From Tsukamurella paurometabola (GTDB taxonomy: Bacteria; Actinomycetota; Actinomycetes; Mycobacteriales; Mycobacteriaceae), in the NCBI RefSeq assembly GCF_900631615.1, contig NZ_LR131273.1, positions 2,388,850 through 2,452,849 of the forward strand: a stretch of DNA of 64,000 nucleotides, given 5' to 3'. Shown piece by piece: positions 45,804-54,146 of the stretch. A program made the position numbers and the translations under genes. Each line of letters begins with the position of its first letter. Position 1 is the first letter of the stretch. A model generated the notes under the pieces. The model saw only the letters and a program-made list of their open reading frames with translations. It was not told the origin of the DNA and did no database searches.

Positions 45804-46445
45804 TCACAGCGCGTCGACCGCCGCGAGGATCTCGGCCGGCGCCGACCGGGTCGTGTAGTCGGGATGCACGTCGATCCACCGGACGACGCCGCCGTCCGCG
45901 ACGAGCACGGTCGGGTAGGGGAGCCTGGTCGTGCTGTCCGCGTTGACCTCGGTCACGTCGAGGCCGAGGGCCAGCTGCGCCGCGCGGGCCTCCTCGGACG
46001 GGGCGGTGACGATGCCCAGCGCCTCCGCGATCACCAGCCCGGGGTCGGAGAGCACCGGGAAGACGAGCCCGTTCCGCTCCGCGGCCGAGAACGACCCGTC
46101 GGGACGCTGCGGGCTGATCGCCACCAGCCGCACGCCCCGCTCCGCGAGCGCCGGCGCGAGTTCGTCCCGGTAGGTGCGGAGGGTCAGGTTGCAGTACGGG
46201 CACCACGTGCCGCGGTAGAAGACGATCACCGCGGGCCCGCCGCCGAGCACCCCGGACAGCGTGGCGGGCGCACCGTGGGGGTCGAGGACCGGCCCGTCGG
46301 GCAGCGGGGAGCCGGGGCGCGCCGCCCCCGCCACTGGGCCCGCGACGGCGAGGGCGCGCTGTTCGGCGGCGAAGACCTCCATCGGGCCTCCGGCCGCGGT
46401 GGTCCTCGACTTCAGGGCGGACAGCGCGTCATCGATGCCGGTCAT
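45804..46445 (-). CDS. Peroxiredoxin-like (AhpC/TSA) protein
   Basis: The 213-aa thioredoxin-fold protein has the active-site motif FYRGTWCPYCNLTLR (CPYC, as in peroxiredoxin-like/redoxin proteins), then VAISPQRPDGS and VLSDPGLVIAEALGI. It probably reduces peroxides with thiols. Start ATG 46445 lies 6 nt after TACCGT. Confidence 0.9.
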   Translation of the reverse strand: MTGIDDALSALKSRTTAAGGPMEVFAAEQRALAVAGPVAGAARPGSPLPDGPVLDPHGAPATLSGVLGGGPAVIVFYRGTWCPYCNLTLRTYRDELAPALAERGVRLVAISPQRPDGSFSAAERNGLVFPVLSDPGLVIAEALGIVTAPSEEARAAQLALGLDVTEVNADSTTRLPYPTVLVADGGVVRWIDVHPDYTTRSAPAEILAAVDAL

Positions 46446-46451
46446 CGCTTC

Positions 46452-46457
46452 ACGGTA
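46452..46457 (-). promoter_or_regulatory. -10 box of the peroxiredoxin gene
   Basis: On the minus strand TACCGT is followed by GAAGCG and the ATG start, a leaderless layout. Confidence 0.5.
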
Positions 46458-46607
46458 GGCAGGCCGGCGGCCGGCCGCGCGGCTGCGGAAGGAACGTCGA
46501 GGAATCGTCATCTCGGCGCGACGAATCGCGCCGCGCGGGGGTGGACATCGGCGATAATCGCCTCGACGGCGTGGGGCGCGGCCCCACCGGAGGCGAGGAG
46601 AAGACGG

Positions 46608-46967
46608 ATGCCGAAGCTGATGAGGGTGCTGGCCACGGGGCTCGCGGCGCTGGGCTGCGCCGCACTGGTGCAGGCGCCCGCGCAGGCGGACGGCCGGATC
46701 GACGAGGGCCGGTTCGTCGTGGCCACCAAGAACCTCCACGACTTCACCAAGCCCTTCGGCGATCGGACCACCGACGCCCAGATGGTGCGGTTCGGCTACC
46801 GCGCCTGCGCGGCCCTGGATCGCAATCCCACGAGCACCGCCGCGGCCACGCGCGACCTCTACAACGACACGCTGGCGTACCCGCTGTGGGAGCGGCAGCA
46901 GCTCGTCTTCTACGCCGCGCAGTACCTGTGCACCCGCCACTGGGACCGGTACAAGACCTACCCGTGA
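46608..46967 (+). CDS. Small secreted protein, DUF732-like
   Basis: The 119-aa protein has a signal peptide (LMRVLATGLAALGCAALVQAPAQA). The mature 90 residues are helical with two cysteines (YRACAALD, AQYLCTRHW), likely one disulphide. Size and pattern resemble the DUF732 secreted proteins of mycobacteria, but this is tentative. GCGAGGAGAAGACGG precedes the ATG. Confidence 0.72.
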   Translation: MPKLMRVLATGLAALGCAALVQAPAQADGRIDEGRFVVATKNLHDFTKPFGDRTTDAQMVRFGYRACAALDRNPTSTAAATRDLYNDTLAYPLWERQQLVFYAAQYLCTRHWDRYKTYP

Positions 46968-47007
46968 CGCGTGCCCGCCGCGGCGAGCACGGATCGGCGG
47001 ATCCGGA

Positions 47008-47799
47008 TCAGCGGGCCAGGTAGCGGGCGAACGTCCAGCCGTAGATCGCGGACTCCAGGTCGTGCCGGGCCGCCGACACCGCGACCTCCACGAGCGCGCG
47101 CTCGACGAGGCGGGACCGGAGCGCCGCGCCGTCCGGCGGCCCGCTGCCCGCGGTCAACGACCGGGGCGGTGTGCGCGCGAGACTCAGCGCGTCGGCGAGC
47201 GCGTCCTGGTCGAGCAGGAGTTGATCGAGGACCGCGGGCGGGACCTCGTGCCCGGCGGCGAGGTGGCGCCGCGCCTCCACCCGGGCCTCGTCGACCCCGA
47301 TCGCGTACTCGGGTTCGACGGTGACCCGCTCCAGGTCGCGCAGCAGGGCGCGGGCCTGGCGGTCGGCCTCGTCGGGCCGCAGGCCGCGGACGTGGGCGAC
47401 CCGCGCGGGGGACGCGACGACCTCGAAGCGGGTCAGCCGCTGGGGCAGCACCTGGCCAGGATGCCGCTCGCCGACGAGCTTCCACGGGCCGTTCGGGATG
47501 TGGTGCGCGCGGCTCGGATGGGTCGTGGCGACCGCGCGGATCGTGCAGCCCTCGGCCTCGGCGAACTCGACGAGCTGGCGCACGGGATCGTCGACCGTGG
47601 CCCACGCGGCCGCGGTGGGGACGTTCCACAGCACCCGGACACCGGCCGGGACGATGGTGCCGAGCGGCAGCCATCCGGCGTCGGTGGTGGTGGCGACGAG
47701 CAGCGGCTCGGTGCCGCGCGTGAGGTACGCGACGGCCCAGTTGAGACCCGATTCGGGCAGGTGCGGACCCCCGCGCAGCGACCCCAGGATCGACGCCAC
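47008..47799 (-). CDS. Uncharacterised protein, possibly type VII secretion-associated
   Basis: The 263-aa protein lacks a signal peptide. The N-terminal 130 residues (WAVAYLTRGTEPLLVATTTDAGWLPLG, VRVLWNVPTAAAWATVDDPVRQLVEFA) look like a compact alpha/beta domain; the C-terminal part is helical (VVASPARVAHVRGLRPDEADRQARALLRDLERV). Similar architecture occurs in ESX-related actinobacterial proteins as I recall it, but I cannot name the family with certainty. The 230 nt before it hold nothing recognised. Confidence 0.6.
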   Translation of the reverse strand: MASILGSLRGGPHLPESGLNWAVAYLTRGTEPLLVATTTDAGWLPLGTIVPAGVRVLWNVPTAAAWATVDDPVRQLVEFAEAEGCTIRAVATTHPSRAHHIPNGPWKLVGERHPGQVLPQRLTRFEVVASPARVAHVRGLRPDEADRQARALLRDLERVTVEPEYAIGVDEARVEARRHLAAGHEVPPAVLDQLLLDQDALADALSLARTPPRSLTAGSGPPDGAALRSRLVERALVEVAVSAARHDLESAIYGWTFARYLAR

Positions 47800-48031
47800 G
47801 ACGCCGCGAACCTGTTGAACAGCAGGGTCTTCCGGCGGTGGAGCGCCGGGCGCGGGCGGCCGGATGATGGGTACGGGAACGAGAACTGGAAGGTCGATAG
47901 CCCCTCCTCGAACGACCCGGACGTTGCGATCTCAATGGTATCGGATGGCTCCGCGGGGCGCCCGCGGCGGTGCCCGCGGTGGCGAAAGGCCCGGCGATCC
48001 CGTCTCGGGTCCGCCGGGCCTCGCGGTCCGG

Positions 48032-48190
48032 TTATCCGCTCTTGCGGCGGAACTGCTGCTGGTGGCTCTCCGAGCCGTGCGGGGCCTGTGGCTTGGTGGC
48101 CCCGTCGAGGTGGGCTGATCCCTTACGATTCGATGCGTTCTTGCGTTCGAGTGCTTCCTTGAACTTGTCGGCGATACCGTCGGCGGTCAT
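48032..48190 (-). CDS. DUF5302 small protein
   Basis: A 52-aa, highly polar protein: M-TADGIADKFKEALERKN at the start and HQQQFRRKSG at the end, the DUF5302 pattern. A strong ribosome site (GAGGAGA) lies 6 nt before the ATG. It is probably intrinsically disordered; function unknown. Short enough to be missed by gene finders. Confidence 0.8.
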   Translation of the reverse strand: MTADGIADKFKEALERKNASNRKGSAHLDGATKPQAPHGSESHQQQFRRKSG

Positions 48191-48288
48191 GGTGTCTCCT
48201 CTCGTCGGCGTGGGTTCACGCTAAACCGGACACGGACGGATGTCACCCGATTTGCGGCAAGACCGTTCGCGGGGGGAAGGAAGTGGTC

Positions 48289-49095
48289 ATGAGCATGTAC
48301 GTGGTGACGGGGGCGGCCTCCGGGTTGGGCGCGGCGACCGCGGAGCGGCTGCACGCCGCGGGGCACGGGGTGATCGGCGTCGACCTGCAGGGCACCGACG
48401 TCGAGGCCGATCTCGGGACGCCCGGGGGCCGGTTCGAGGCGGTCGCGCGGATCGGCGAGCTGGTCGGCTCGGCGCCCCTCGTGGGCTTCGCCGCGTTCGC
48501 GGGGCTCGGGCCGGCGGCGGGCCGGTCCGGGGCGTCCGTCGTCGCGGTGAACTACTTCGGGGCCGTCGACCTGCTGGTGGGGCTGCGGCCGCTGCTCGCC
48601 CGCGAACCGTCCGCGGCGCTGCTGGTGAGCTCGAACTCCACCACCACCCAGCCCGGCTGGCCGATGGAGCTCGCCGAGGCCTGCCTCGGCGGCGACGAGC
48701 ACGCCGCGGCCGATCTCGCGGACTCGTACGGCGAATACGCCTCGGTCCTGGCCTACCCGGCGACGAAGGCGGCGCTGGCCTACTACGTGCGCAGCCACGC
48801 CGCCGAGTACGTGCAGCAGGGCATCCGCCTCAACGCCATCGCGCCGGGGCTCATCGATACCCCGATGACGCAGGCCGGCCGCGCCGACCCGCAGCTCGGC
48901 GCCGCCATGGACGCCTTCCTCGACCTGATCCCGGCTGGGCGGGCCGGCCGGCCCGAGGAGATCGCCGCGCTCGCGCAGTTCCTGCTCGGCCCGGAGTCCG
49001 GGTACTGCGTCGGCTCCGTCGTCTTCGCCGACGGTGGCCTCGACGCCCAGCAGCGCCCGACGGACTGGCCGCGTCCCGCGGCGCCGCCGGAGTGA
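48289..49095 (+). CDS. Short-chain dehydrogenase (3-alpha-hydroxysteroid dehydrogenase-like)
   Basis: The 268-aa SDR has cofactor motif TGAASGLG, D36-type residue in GVDLQGTDVEADLGTP, catalytic Ser in VSSNSTT and YPATKAALAYY, and a C-terminal FADGGLDAQ. The variable AGLG instead of NNAG is typical of the HsdA subgroup. Start ATG 48289 follows GAAGGAAG; ATG/GTG choices six bases either side are possible. Confidence 0.85.
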   Translation: MSMYVVTGAASGLGAATAERLHAAGHGVIGVDLQGTDVEADLGTPGGRFEAVARIGELVGSAPLVGFAAFAGLGPAAGRSGASVVAVNYFGAVDLLVGLRPLLAREPSAALLVSSNSTTTQPGWPMELAEACLGGDEHAAADLADSYGEYASVLAYPATKAALAYYVRSHAAEYVQQGIRLNAIAPGLIDTPMTQAGRADPQLGAAMDAFLDLIPAGRAGRPEEIAALAQFLLGPESGYCVGSVVFADGGLDAQQRPTDWPRPAAPPE

Positions 49096-49098
49096 GAC

Positions 49099-49605
49099 TC
49101 AGCGCGTGAGCCACCCCTGCGGTGCCTCCTCCAGCGCGGCGGCACGGTAACGGTCGGTCCTCCGCGGCGCTGCCGTTGCTCCGCTGGGCGGTGGATCGGG
49201 GCTCACTACCGCCGGCGGAACTGCTGCGGCGGCTGTGACGAGGCGGTCGAGTGCCACGCCGAGCGGGTTCTCCTGTCGTTGTAGCTCGTCGACCAGCTGC
49301 CGCCGTGCCACGGATGTCGCCTGCATTCCGGCGGCCAGCCGTCGTGCGGCGAGCGCGTCGACCCGCGCGAGCGCGGCGTTCGTGGCCTGCGCGATCGACG
49401 CGCCGAGCTGCATGCGGTCCATGCGTTCGCTCTCCCCGTGCAGGGTCACCTGGACGACGGTGCCATCGACGCGTACGCGGACGGTGACCGCGCGATCCGT
49501 GGAGCGCGCCTCGGCGGTGAGGCCGGCCGACTCCGCCCGTGCGGCCCGGAGTGCGGCCGCGTGTTCTTCGAGCTGCTGCGCCATCGACGCCAGGTACTCG
49601 GTCAT
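49099..49605 (-). CDS. YbaB/EbfC-family protein
   Basis: The 168-aa protein has an N-terminal coiled helix (EYLASMAQQLEEHAAALRAARAESAGL) and the YbaB core VRVRVDGTVVQVTLHGES...MQLGASIAQATNAALARVDAL. Its C-terminal 60 residues are Pro-rich. In actinobacteria such proteins often accompany WXG100 or toxin loci. It is third in a fully coupled operon behind the HEAT and toxin genes. Confidence 0.8.
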   Translation of the reverse strand: MTEYLASMAQQLEEHAAALRAARAESAGLTAEARSTDRAVTVRVRVDGTVVQVTLHGESERMDRMQLGASIAQATNAALARVDALAARRLAAGMQATSVARRQLVDELQRQENPLGVALDRLVTAAAAVPPAVVSPDPPPSGATAAPRRTDRYRAAALEEAPQGWLTR

Positions 49606-50294
49606 GCGCGGAGTCGTTTCAGGGCGGTCCCCACCGCCCGACGCACGCGCGGGTTCGGATCGTCGGCGTACTGCTCGATGAGCGGGACATCTTCTGCGGT
49701 ACCGATTTTGCCGAGCGCGCGGATCGCCTCCTGATTGACGAATTCGTACTGAAGGTAGTCGCGCGCGACGTCGCGCGATTCGGGGCGGCGGAACCGGCCG
49801 AGGTAGCGCACCAGCGCGATGCGAGTACCGGTGTCGAGATCGTCGCCGCGCGCGAGGGCCAGTATGCGGTCGTAGTCGTCCTTGGTCGCGATGCGGCAGA
49901 GAGCCTCCATCGCCCAGATGCGGACCGCGCTCGGCAGCGGTGGGTCCGTCCGTGCGAGTTGCTGGAAGAGTGCCTCGATCGCGGCGCGATTCCCCTTGGC
50001 GGAGGGTTCATCGAGAACCAGAATGAGAGAGGTGCGGAGGTTCTCGCGGTGCCGGGTCTCCGGGCCGGGAACGCGATCGTCGAGATGGCCGAGCCAATCG
50101 GCGTAGACGTCGACCACCGGTCGCGGTGGATTGCGGAGCGATCGGAGCCTGCTCACCGTATACGCGCGTACGCCCACGGCTTCGAGGTCGTCGACGATAC
50201 GGATATCGAATCCTCGTTCTCCCTGGACGAACCGAGTCAGGCCGTCACGCCAATCGTCGCCCTCGGGCATGCCGGGATATTCGATGAGAGTCAT
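49602..50294 (-). CDS. HEAT-repeat protein, probable immunity partner
   Basis: The 230-aa protein is all-helical; HEAT-like repeats are clearest in the last 120 residues (AVRIWAMEALCRIAT, RIALVRYLGRF, QEAIRALGKIGT, PRVRRAVGTALKRL). It overlaps the upstream putative toxin gene and the downstream YbaB gene by 4 nt each. HEAT/ARM proteins are common immunity proteins in polymorphic toxin loci, so it probably blocks the nuclease-like partner. Confidence 0.8.
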   Translation of the reverse strand: MTLIEYPGMPEGDDWRDGLTRFVQGERGFDIRIVDDLEAVGVRAYTVSRLRSLRNPPRPVVDVYADWLGHLDDRVPGPETRHRENLRTSLILVLDEPSAKGNRAAIEALFQQLARTDPPLPSAVRIWAMEALCRIATKDDYDRILALARGDDLDTGTRIALVRYLGRFRRPESRDVARDYLQYEFVNQEAIRALGKIGTAEDVPLIEQYADDPNPRVRRAVGTALKRLRA

Positions 50295-50815
50295 GGGACG
50301 GGCACTCCTACGCGGTTCGAGTCGTGGGGTCGGCTGGGATCGGTCGGCGGCGGCTTCCAATTCACCGGCGGCAGGAAGGGGGCGGGCTTCTGGCCGCCGA
50401 GGTTCTCGTCGAGCTCCATCCGCAGCACGGTGATCCTCCCTTCGTCCTGGAGCTTCTCCACCTCGGGTGACAGCGTGGTCCGATGGTCGGTGATCAGGGT
50501 CATCGTGTAACCGTTGGCCTGCGTCCAGTTCGCAATATCGATGATCTGACTGTCGCTCGGCCCGGTGTCGTTCGTGTTCTTGACCTCGGTCACCTGCCGA
50601 GTGACGTCATCGCGGATATCGGGCACGCGATACCCGCCGCGGCCGAGCGGATTGGGTGGGTAGATCCGCGTCTTCTTCTTGCCGGGCGGAATGCCCGCGC
50701 GTCGCTCGCCCTCCCTGCCGCGAGCCCAGTTGTTGCCGTTCCCGGCGACGGGCTTGTCCGGCCGCGCGTACCGCCCGAGCAGCGGAGACACGACTCGCAG
50801 TGGACACCGACGCAC
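50291..50815 (-). CDS. Putative restriction-endonuclease-fold toxin module
   Basis: The 174-aa protein carries NNWARGREGERRAGI, then RVPDIRDDVTRQVTEVKN and SDSQIIDIANWTQANGYTMTLI, which I read as the catalytic D...E-x-K core of a Tox-REase-7-type DNase. The trafficking N-terminus of a full polymorphic toxin is missing: the frame closes about 40 nt upstream of the GTG. It could be an orphan toxin tip or a small free nuclease. A Pro-rich tail follows. Codon use and GC look lower than neighbours. Confidence 0.7.
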   Translation of the reverse strand: MRRCPLRVVSPLLGRYARPDKPVAGNGNNWARGREGERRAGIPPGKKKTRIYPPNPLGRGGYRVPDIRDDVTRQVTEVKNTNDTGPSDSQIIDIANWTQANGYTMTLITDHRTTLSPEVEKLQDEGRITVLRMELDENLGGQKPAPFLPPVNWKPPPTDPSRPHDSNRVGVPVP

Positions 50816-51036
50816 ACCTGCTGCGCGCCTACGCTGTCGCGATCGACGTGCGCGTCACCAGTCCGAATGTCACGGACGCTCTGAAGATCGTCACCGAGCA
50901 TCGAGAGGGTCTCGCCTTCGAGGTGCTGGTGCCGTACGTGGACGGCGACGACCACTTCATGATCGACACGGACTCGATGACCCTGAGCACCGGGCGGCAC
51001 CGTCTCTGGCACACCGGCGCGACGCCGTCGGCCTGA
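50800..51036 (+). CDS. Small hypothetical protein
   Basis: A possible 78-aa protein from GTG 50800: YAVAIDVRVTSPNVTDALKI and FEVLVPYVDGDDHFMIDTDSM look like regular alternating coding sequence. No ribosome site is seen and the first 16 nt are antisense to the toxin gene start, so a start further in is possible. Its role is unknown. Confidence 0.4.
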   Translation: MDTDAHLLRAYAVAIDVRVTSPNVTDALKIVTEHREGLAFEVLVPYVDGDDHFMIDTDSMTLSTGRHRLWHTGATPSA

Positions 51037-51045
51037 ACGGGAGAA

Positions 51046-52161
51046 TCAGAACCGGATCACCTGGCGGACGGCGGCGCCGTCGGCCAGGGAGTCCATGCCC
51101 TCGTTGATCTGGTCGAGCGTGATGACGCCGCTGATGAGCTTCTCCACCGGCAGGCGGCCGGCGCGCCACAGCTCGACGTACCGCGGGATGTCGCGCTGCG
51201 GGACGGCGGAGCCCAGGTAGCTGCCGATGATCGTGCGGGCCTCGGCGGTGAGCACCAGTGGGCTGATCTCCGAGCGTGCGGCGGGATTCGGCAGCCCGAC
51301 GGTGACCGTCCGGCCGCCGACGGCGGTGGCGGCGACCGCGGATTCGAAGGCGCGGGGATGCCCGGCGGCCTCGATCACGACCGGCGCGCGAACACCGGCC
51401 TCGGCCAGTTCCGCAGGGGTGTAGGCGGCGTCGGCGCCGAGGGCGCGCACCTGCTCCAGCTTGGCGGGCTGCGCGTCGACGCCGATCACGCGGCCGACGG
51501 CACCGTCGGCCTGCAGGGACAGGGCGGTGAGGACGGCGGCCATGCCGACCCCGCCCAGGCCGATGACGATCACGTCGTCGCCGTCCGACGGGGCGCCGGC
51601 GTTGAGGACCGCGCCGCCGCCGGTGAGCACCGCGCAGCCCAGCACGGCCGCGATCTCCGGCGGCACGTCGGCATCCACGCGGGTCACCGACCGGGCGTCG
51701 ACCACGGCGTGGGTCGCGAAGCCGGAGACGCCGAGGTGGTGGTGCACCTCCGCACCGTCGCGCGAGAGCCTCCGGCCGCCGCCCAGCAGCTCGCCGGCGT
51801 TGTTCGCGACGCTGCCGGGCGTGCACGGGAGCTGGCCGTCGGTGCGGCAGTTGGCGCACTCGCCGCAGCGGGGGAGGAAGGCCATCACCACACGGTCGCC
51901 GACCGCGACACCCTCCGTTCCGGGTCCGAGGGCTTCGACGATGCCCGCCGCCTCGTGCCCGAGCAGCATCGGGACCGGACGGACGCGGTTGCCGTCGACC
52001 ACGGACAGGTCCGAGTGGCAGAGGCCGGCGGCCTCGATGCGGACGAGGAGCTCGCCGGGGCCCGGGGGCGCGAGCTCGAGCTCACCCACCGAGATCGGCG
52101 TCGACTGCGCGTACGGACGCGCGCGCCCGATCTCCTCCAGCACCGCTCCGCGGATCCGCAT
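51046..52161 (-). CDS. Zinc-dependent alcohol dehydrogenase (MDR)
   Basis: The 371-aa medium-chain dehydrogenase has catalytic zinc residues in GLCHSD and GHEAAG, the structural zinc cluster CGECANC...C, and the NAD motif GLGGVGMAA with D in VDAQPAK. The start ATG overlaps the stop of the reductase gene by one base, so they are coupled. Resembles NDMA-dependent and aryl-alcohol dehydrogenases. Confidence 0.9.
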   Translation of the reverse strand: MRIRGAVLEEIGRARPYAQSTPISVGELELAPPGPGELLVRIEAAGLCHSDLSVVDGNRVRPVPMLLGHEAAGIVEALGPGTEGVAVGDRVVMAFLPRCGECANCRTDGQLPCTPGSVANNAGELLGGGRRLSRDGAEVHHHLGVSGFATHAVVDARSVTRVDADVPPEIAAVLGCAVLTGGGAVLNAGAPSDGDDVIVIGLGGVGMAAVLTALSLQADGAVGRVIGVDAQPAKLEQVRALGADAAYTPAELAEAGVRAPVVIEAAGHPRAFESAVAATAVGGRTVTVGLPNPAARSEISPLVLTAEARTIIGSYLGSAVPQRDIPRYVELWRAGRLPVEKLISGVITLDQINEGMDSLADGAAVRQVIRF

Positions 52162-53183
52162 CAGTACTCGACCTCCAGTTCCGGCGACGTCGGCTTCGCC
52201 TGGCACCCCAGAATGTAGCCGTCCTCGGCGTCGTCGGGGTCGAGTCCGTCGGTCACCGCCATCTCGACGGTGCCCTTCGTCAGCCTGCACAGGCACGTGG
52301 CGCACTCGCCCGACTGGCAGGAGTAGGGCACGTCGTGGCCGTTGTTGATGAGCACGTCGACCAGGGACTCGCCCGCGGGCCACGGCACGGTGAACGTCGC
52401 GCCCAGGTTGTGGACGGTGACCTGCGGCGAGTCCGCGGCGACCTCCACCTCGTGCGGCACGATGTCGGCGAAGGCGTCGCCGGTGAGCGAGGCGTAGATC
52501 TCCTGATGCACCTGCTCGCGCGGGGTGCCGATGACCCTGCACGCCTCCTTGCAGGCGGCCATGAACTCGTCGCGGCCGCACAGGTACGTCGCGCGGGAGT
52601 GGTACGGCGTGAGGAGCGCGGCGAGCGTGTCCGCGTCGGGGATCCCGCGCTCGTCCTCCATCCACCAGATCACCGTGAGCCGCTCGTGCTCGGCCTCGAG
52701 CCGGGCGATCTCCGCGCGGAAGATGGTGTTGGCCGCGTCGGCGTTCGCGTACAGCAGCGCGACCGGCTGCGTACCCGCCTGCAGCGCCGCCGACAGGATC
52801 GACATGATCGGCGTGATGCCGCTGCCCGCCGCGAGCAGCAGCAGCGGCACGTCGAGACTCTCCGGCACGAAGACGCCCGACGGCGGCAGGACCTCCAGTT
52901 CGTCGCCGGCCGCGATGTTGTCGCAGAGCCAGTTCGAGGCGTACCCGTCGACGGTCCGCTTGACGGTCACGCCGGGCTTCGCGTCGTCGAAGGGGGAGGT
53001 GTACAGCGAGTACGACCGCGCGACGGATCCAGTCCGCTCGGACGGGACGCGGACGGTGACGAACTGCCCGGGCCGGTAATCCCACTCCGCGTCGAAGACG
53101 AAGGACTTCGCGAGCGCCGTCTCGTCGATCACCTCGGTGACGGTGACGATCTGACTGCGGCTCGAATGGGGGGTGAGGCTCAT
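52161..53183 (-). CDS. FAD/[2Fe-2S] oxygenase reductase (KshB-like)
   Basis: The 340-aa flavoprotein has the order FAD (RSYSLYTS), NAD (AAGSGITPIMSIL), then plant-type [2Fe-2S] (YSCQSGECATC, fourth Cys in ILGCQAKP). The shared TVDGYASNWLCDN stretch shows it is a paralogue of the reductase at 25684-26748. It is first in an operon with an alcohol dehydrogenase. Likely electron donor to a hydroxylase encoded elsewhere. Confidence 0.9.
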   Translation of the reverse strand: MSLTPHSSRSQIVTVTEVIDETALAKSFVFDAEWDYRPGQFVTVRVPSERTGSVARSYSLYTSPFDDAKPGVTVKRTVDGYASNWLCDNIAAGDELEVLPPSGVFVPESLDVPLLLLAAGSGITPIMSILSAALQAGTQPVALLYANADAANTIFRAEIARLEAEHERLTVIWWMEDERGIPDADTLAALLTPYHSRATYLCGRDEFMAACKEACRVIGTPREQVHQEIYASLTGDAFADIVPHEVEVAADSPQVTVHNLGATFTVPWPAGESLVDVLINNGHDVPYSCQSGECATCLCRLTKGTVEMAVTDGLDPDDAEDGYILGCQAKPTSPELEVEY

Positions 53184-53287
53184 GCGTCCAGGTTATCGGC
53201 CGAGCGTGCGGTGGATTCTTCCCGCCCAGCGGGCACTATCGACCGCACGGGCCGGGCGAGTGCGGACTCAGCGTTCCCACAGCGGTC

Positions 53288-54058
53288 GTGACTACCGTGC
53301 ATCCGGTGGATCATCCGTTGCCCGCCGCCGTCGCCGACGTCTGGGACCGCGTCGTCGCCGATGTCGCGGCCCGGTCGCCGGCCCCCGCCGCCTCCGTGCT
53401 GGTGGGCACGGCCGTCGCCGCCCTCGTCCTGGTCCTGTGGCGGCCGGCGTGGCGCCGGGCCGGGCACATCGTGACCATCGCCCACGAGGGCGGCCACGCC
53501 GTGACCGCCGTGGCGTGCGGGCGGCGGCTCAGCGGCATCCGGCTGCACTCCGACGCCTCCGGGCTCACCGTCTCCCGCGGCCGGCCCCGCGGGCCGGGCA
53601 TGGTCGCGACGTTCGCGGCCGGATACCCCGCGCCCACGGTGATCGGCCTGGTCGCCGCCGTCCTGCTCTCCCGCGGCTATGCGCTCGCCGCGCTGTGGGC
53701 CGCCGTGCTCCTGCTGGCGCTGCTGCTGGTGCGGATCCGCAACGTCTTCGGCCTGTACGTGGTGGCGGCCGCCGCAGCGATCGTCGTGGCGGTCTCCTGG
53801 TGGGCGAATCCGGAGGCCAAGATCGCGCTGGCGCACCTCGGCACCTGGTTCCTCCTCTTCGGGGCACCCCGCGCCGTCGTCGAGCTGCACCGGATCCGCC
53901 GGCGCGGGCGGGGCCGCGAGAGCGACGCCGACCAGCTGGCGCGGCTGACGGGGATCCCCGGCGGCCTCTGGGTGGCCCTGTTCGCGGCGGCGACCGTCGG
54001 GGGAGCGGCGCTGGGTGTGCTCCTGCTCGCGGGCCGGGCCGGTCTGACTCCCGGCTGA
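53288..54058 (+). CDS. M50B-family membrane metalloprotease-like protein
   Basis: The 256-aa protein has about six hydrophobic helices. The zinc motif HEGGH (HExxH form, in IVTIAHEGGHAVTAVACG) is the catalytic signature of the M50B/PF13398 group; a second motif near FAAGYPAPTVIG completes the site. Substrate is unknown. The GTG start at 53288 has no clear ribosome site. Confidence 0.8.
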   Translation: MTTVHPVDHPLPAAVADVWDRVVADVAARSPAPAASVLVGTAVAALVLVLWRPAWRRAGHIVTIAHEGGHAVTAVACGRRLSGIRLHSDASGLTVSRGRPRGPGMVATFAAGYPAPTVIGLVAAVLLSRGYALAALWAAVLLLALLLVRIRNVFGLYVVAAAAAIVVAVSWWANPEAKIALAHLGTWFLLFGAPRAVVELHRIRRRGRGRESDADQLARLTGIPGGLWVALFAAATVGGAALGVLLLAGRAGLTPG

Positions 54059-54146
54059 GCGCCGAGGCGATGGACGGGAACCGGTCCTACAGTGGTGTAG
54101 ATTTCGAGGCGGGAACTGACGTCCCGTTCACCGAAAGGGAGTGGAC

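Noticed and set aside
49099-50815. Calling the toxin operon a type VII secretion locus
   Set aside because: No WXG100, EccC or LXG-type gene is seen in the neighbourhood; only the YbaB-like protein and the uncharacterised protein at 47008-47799 hint at it.
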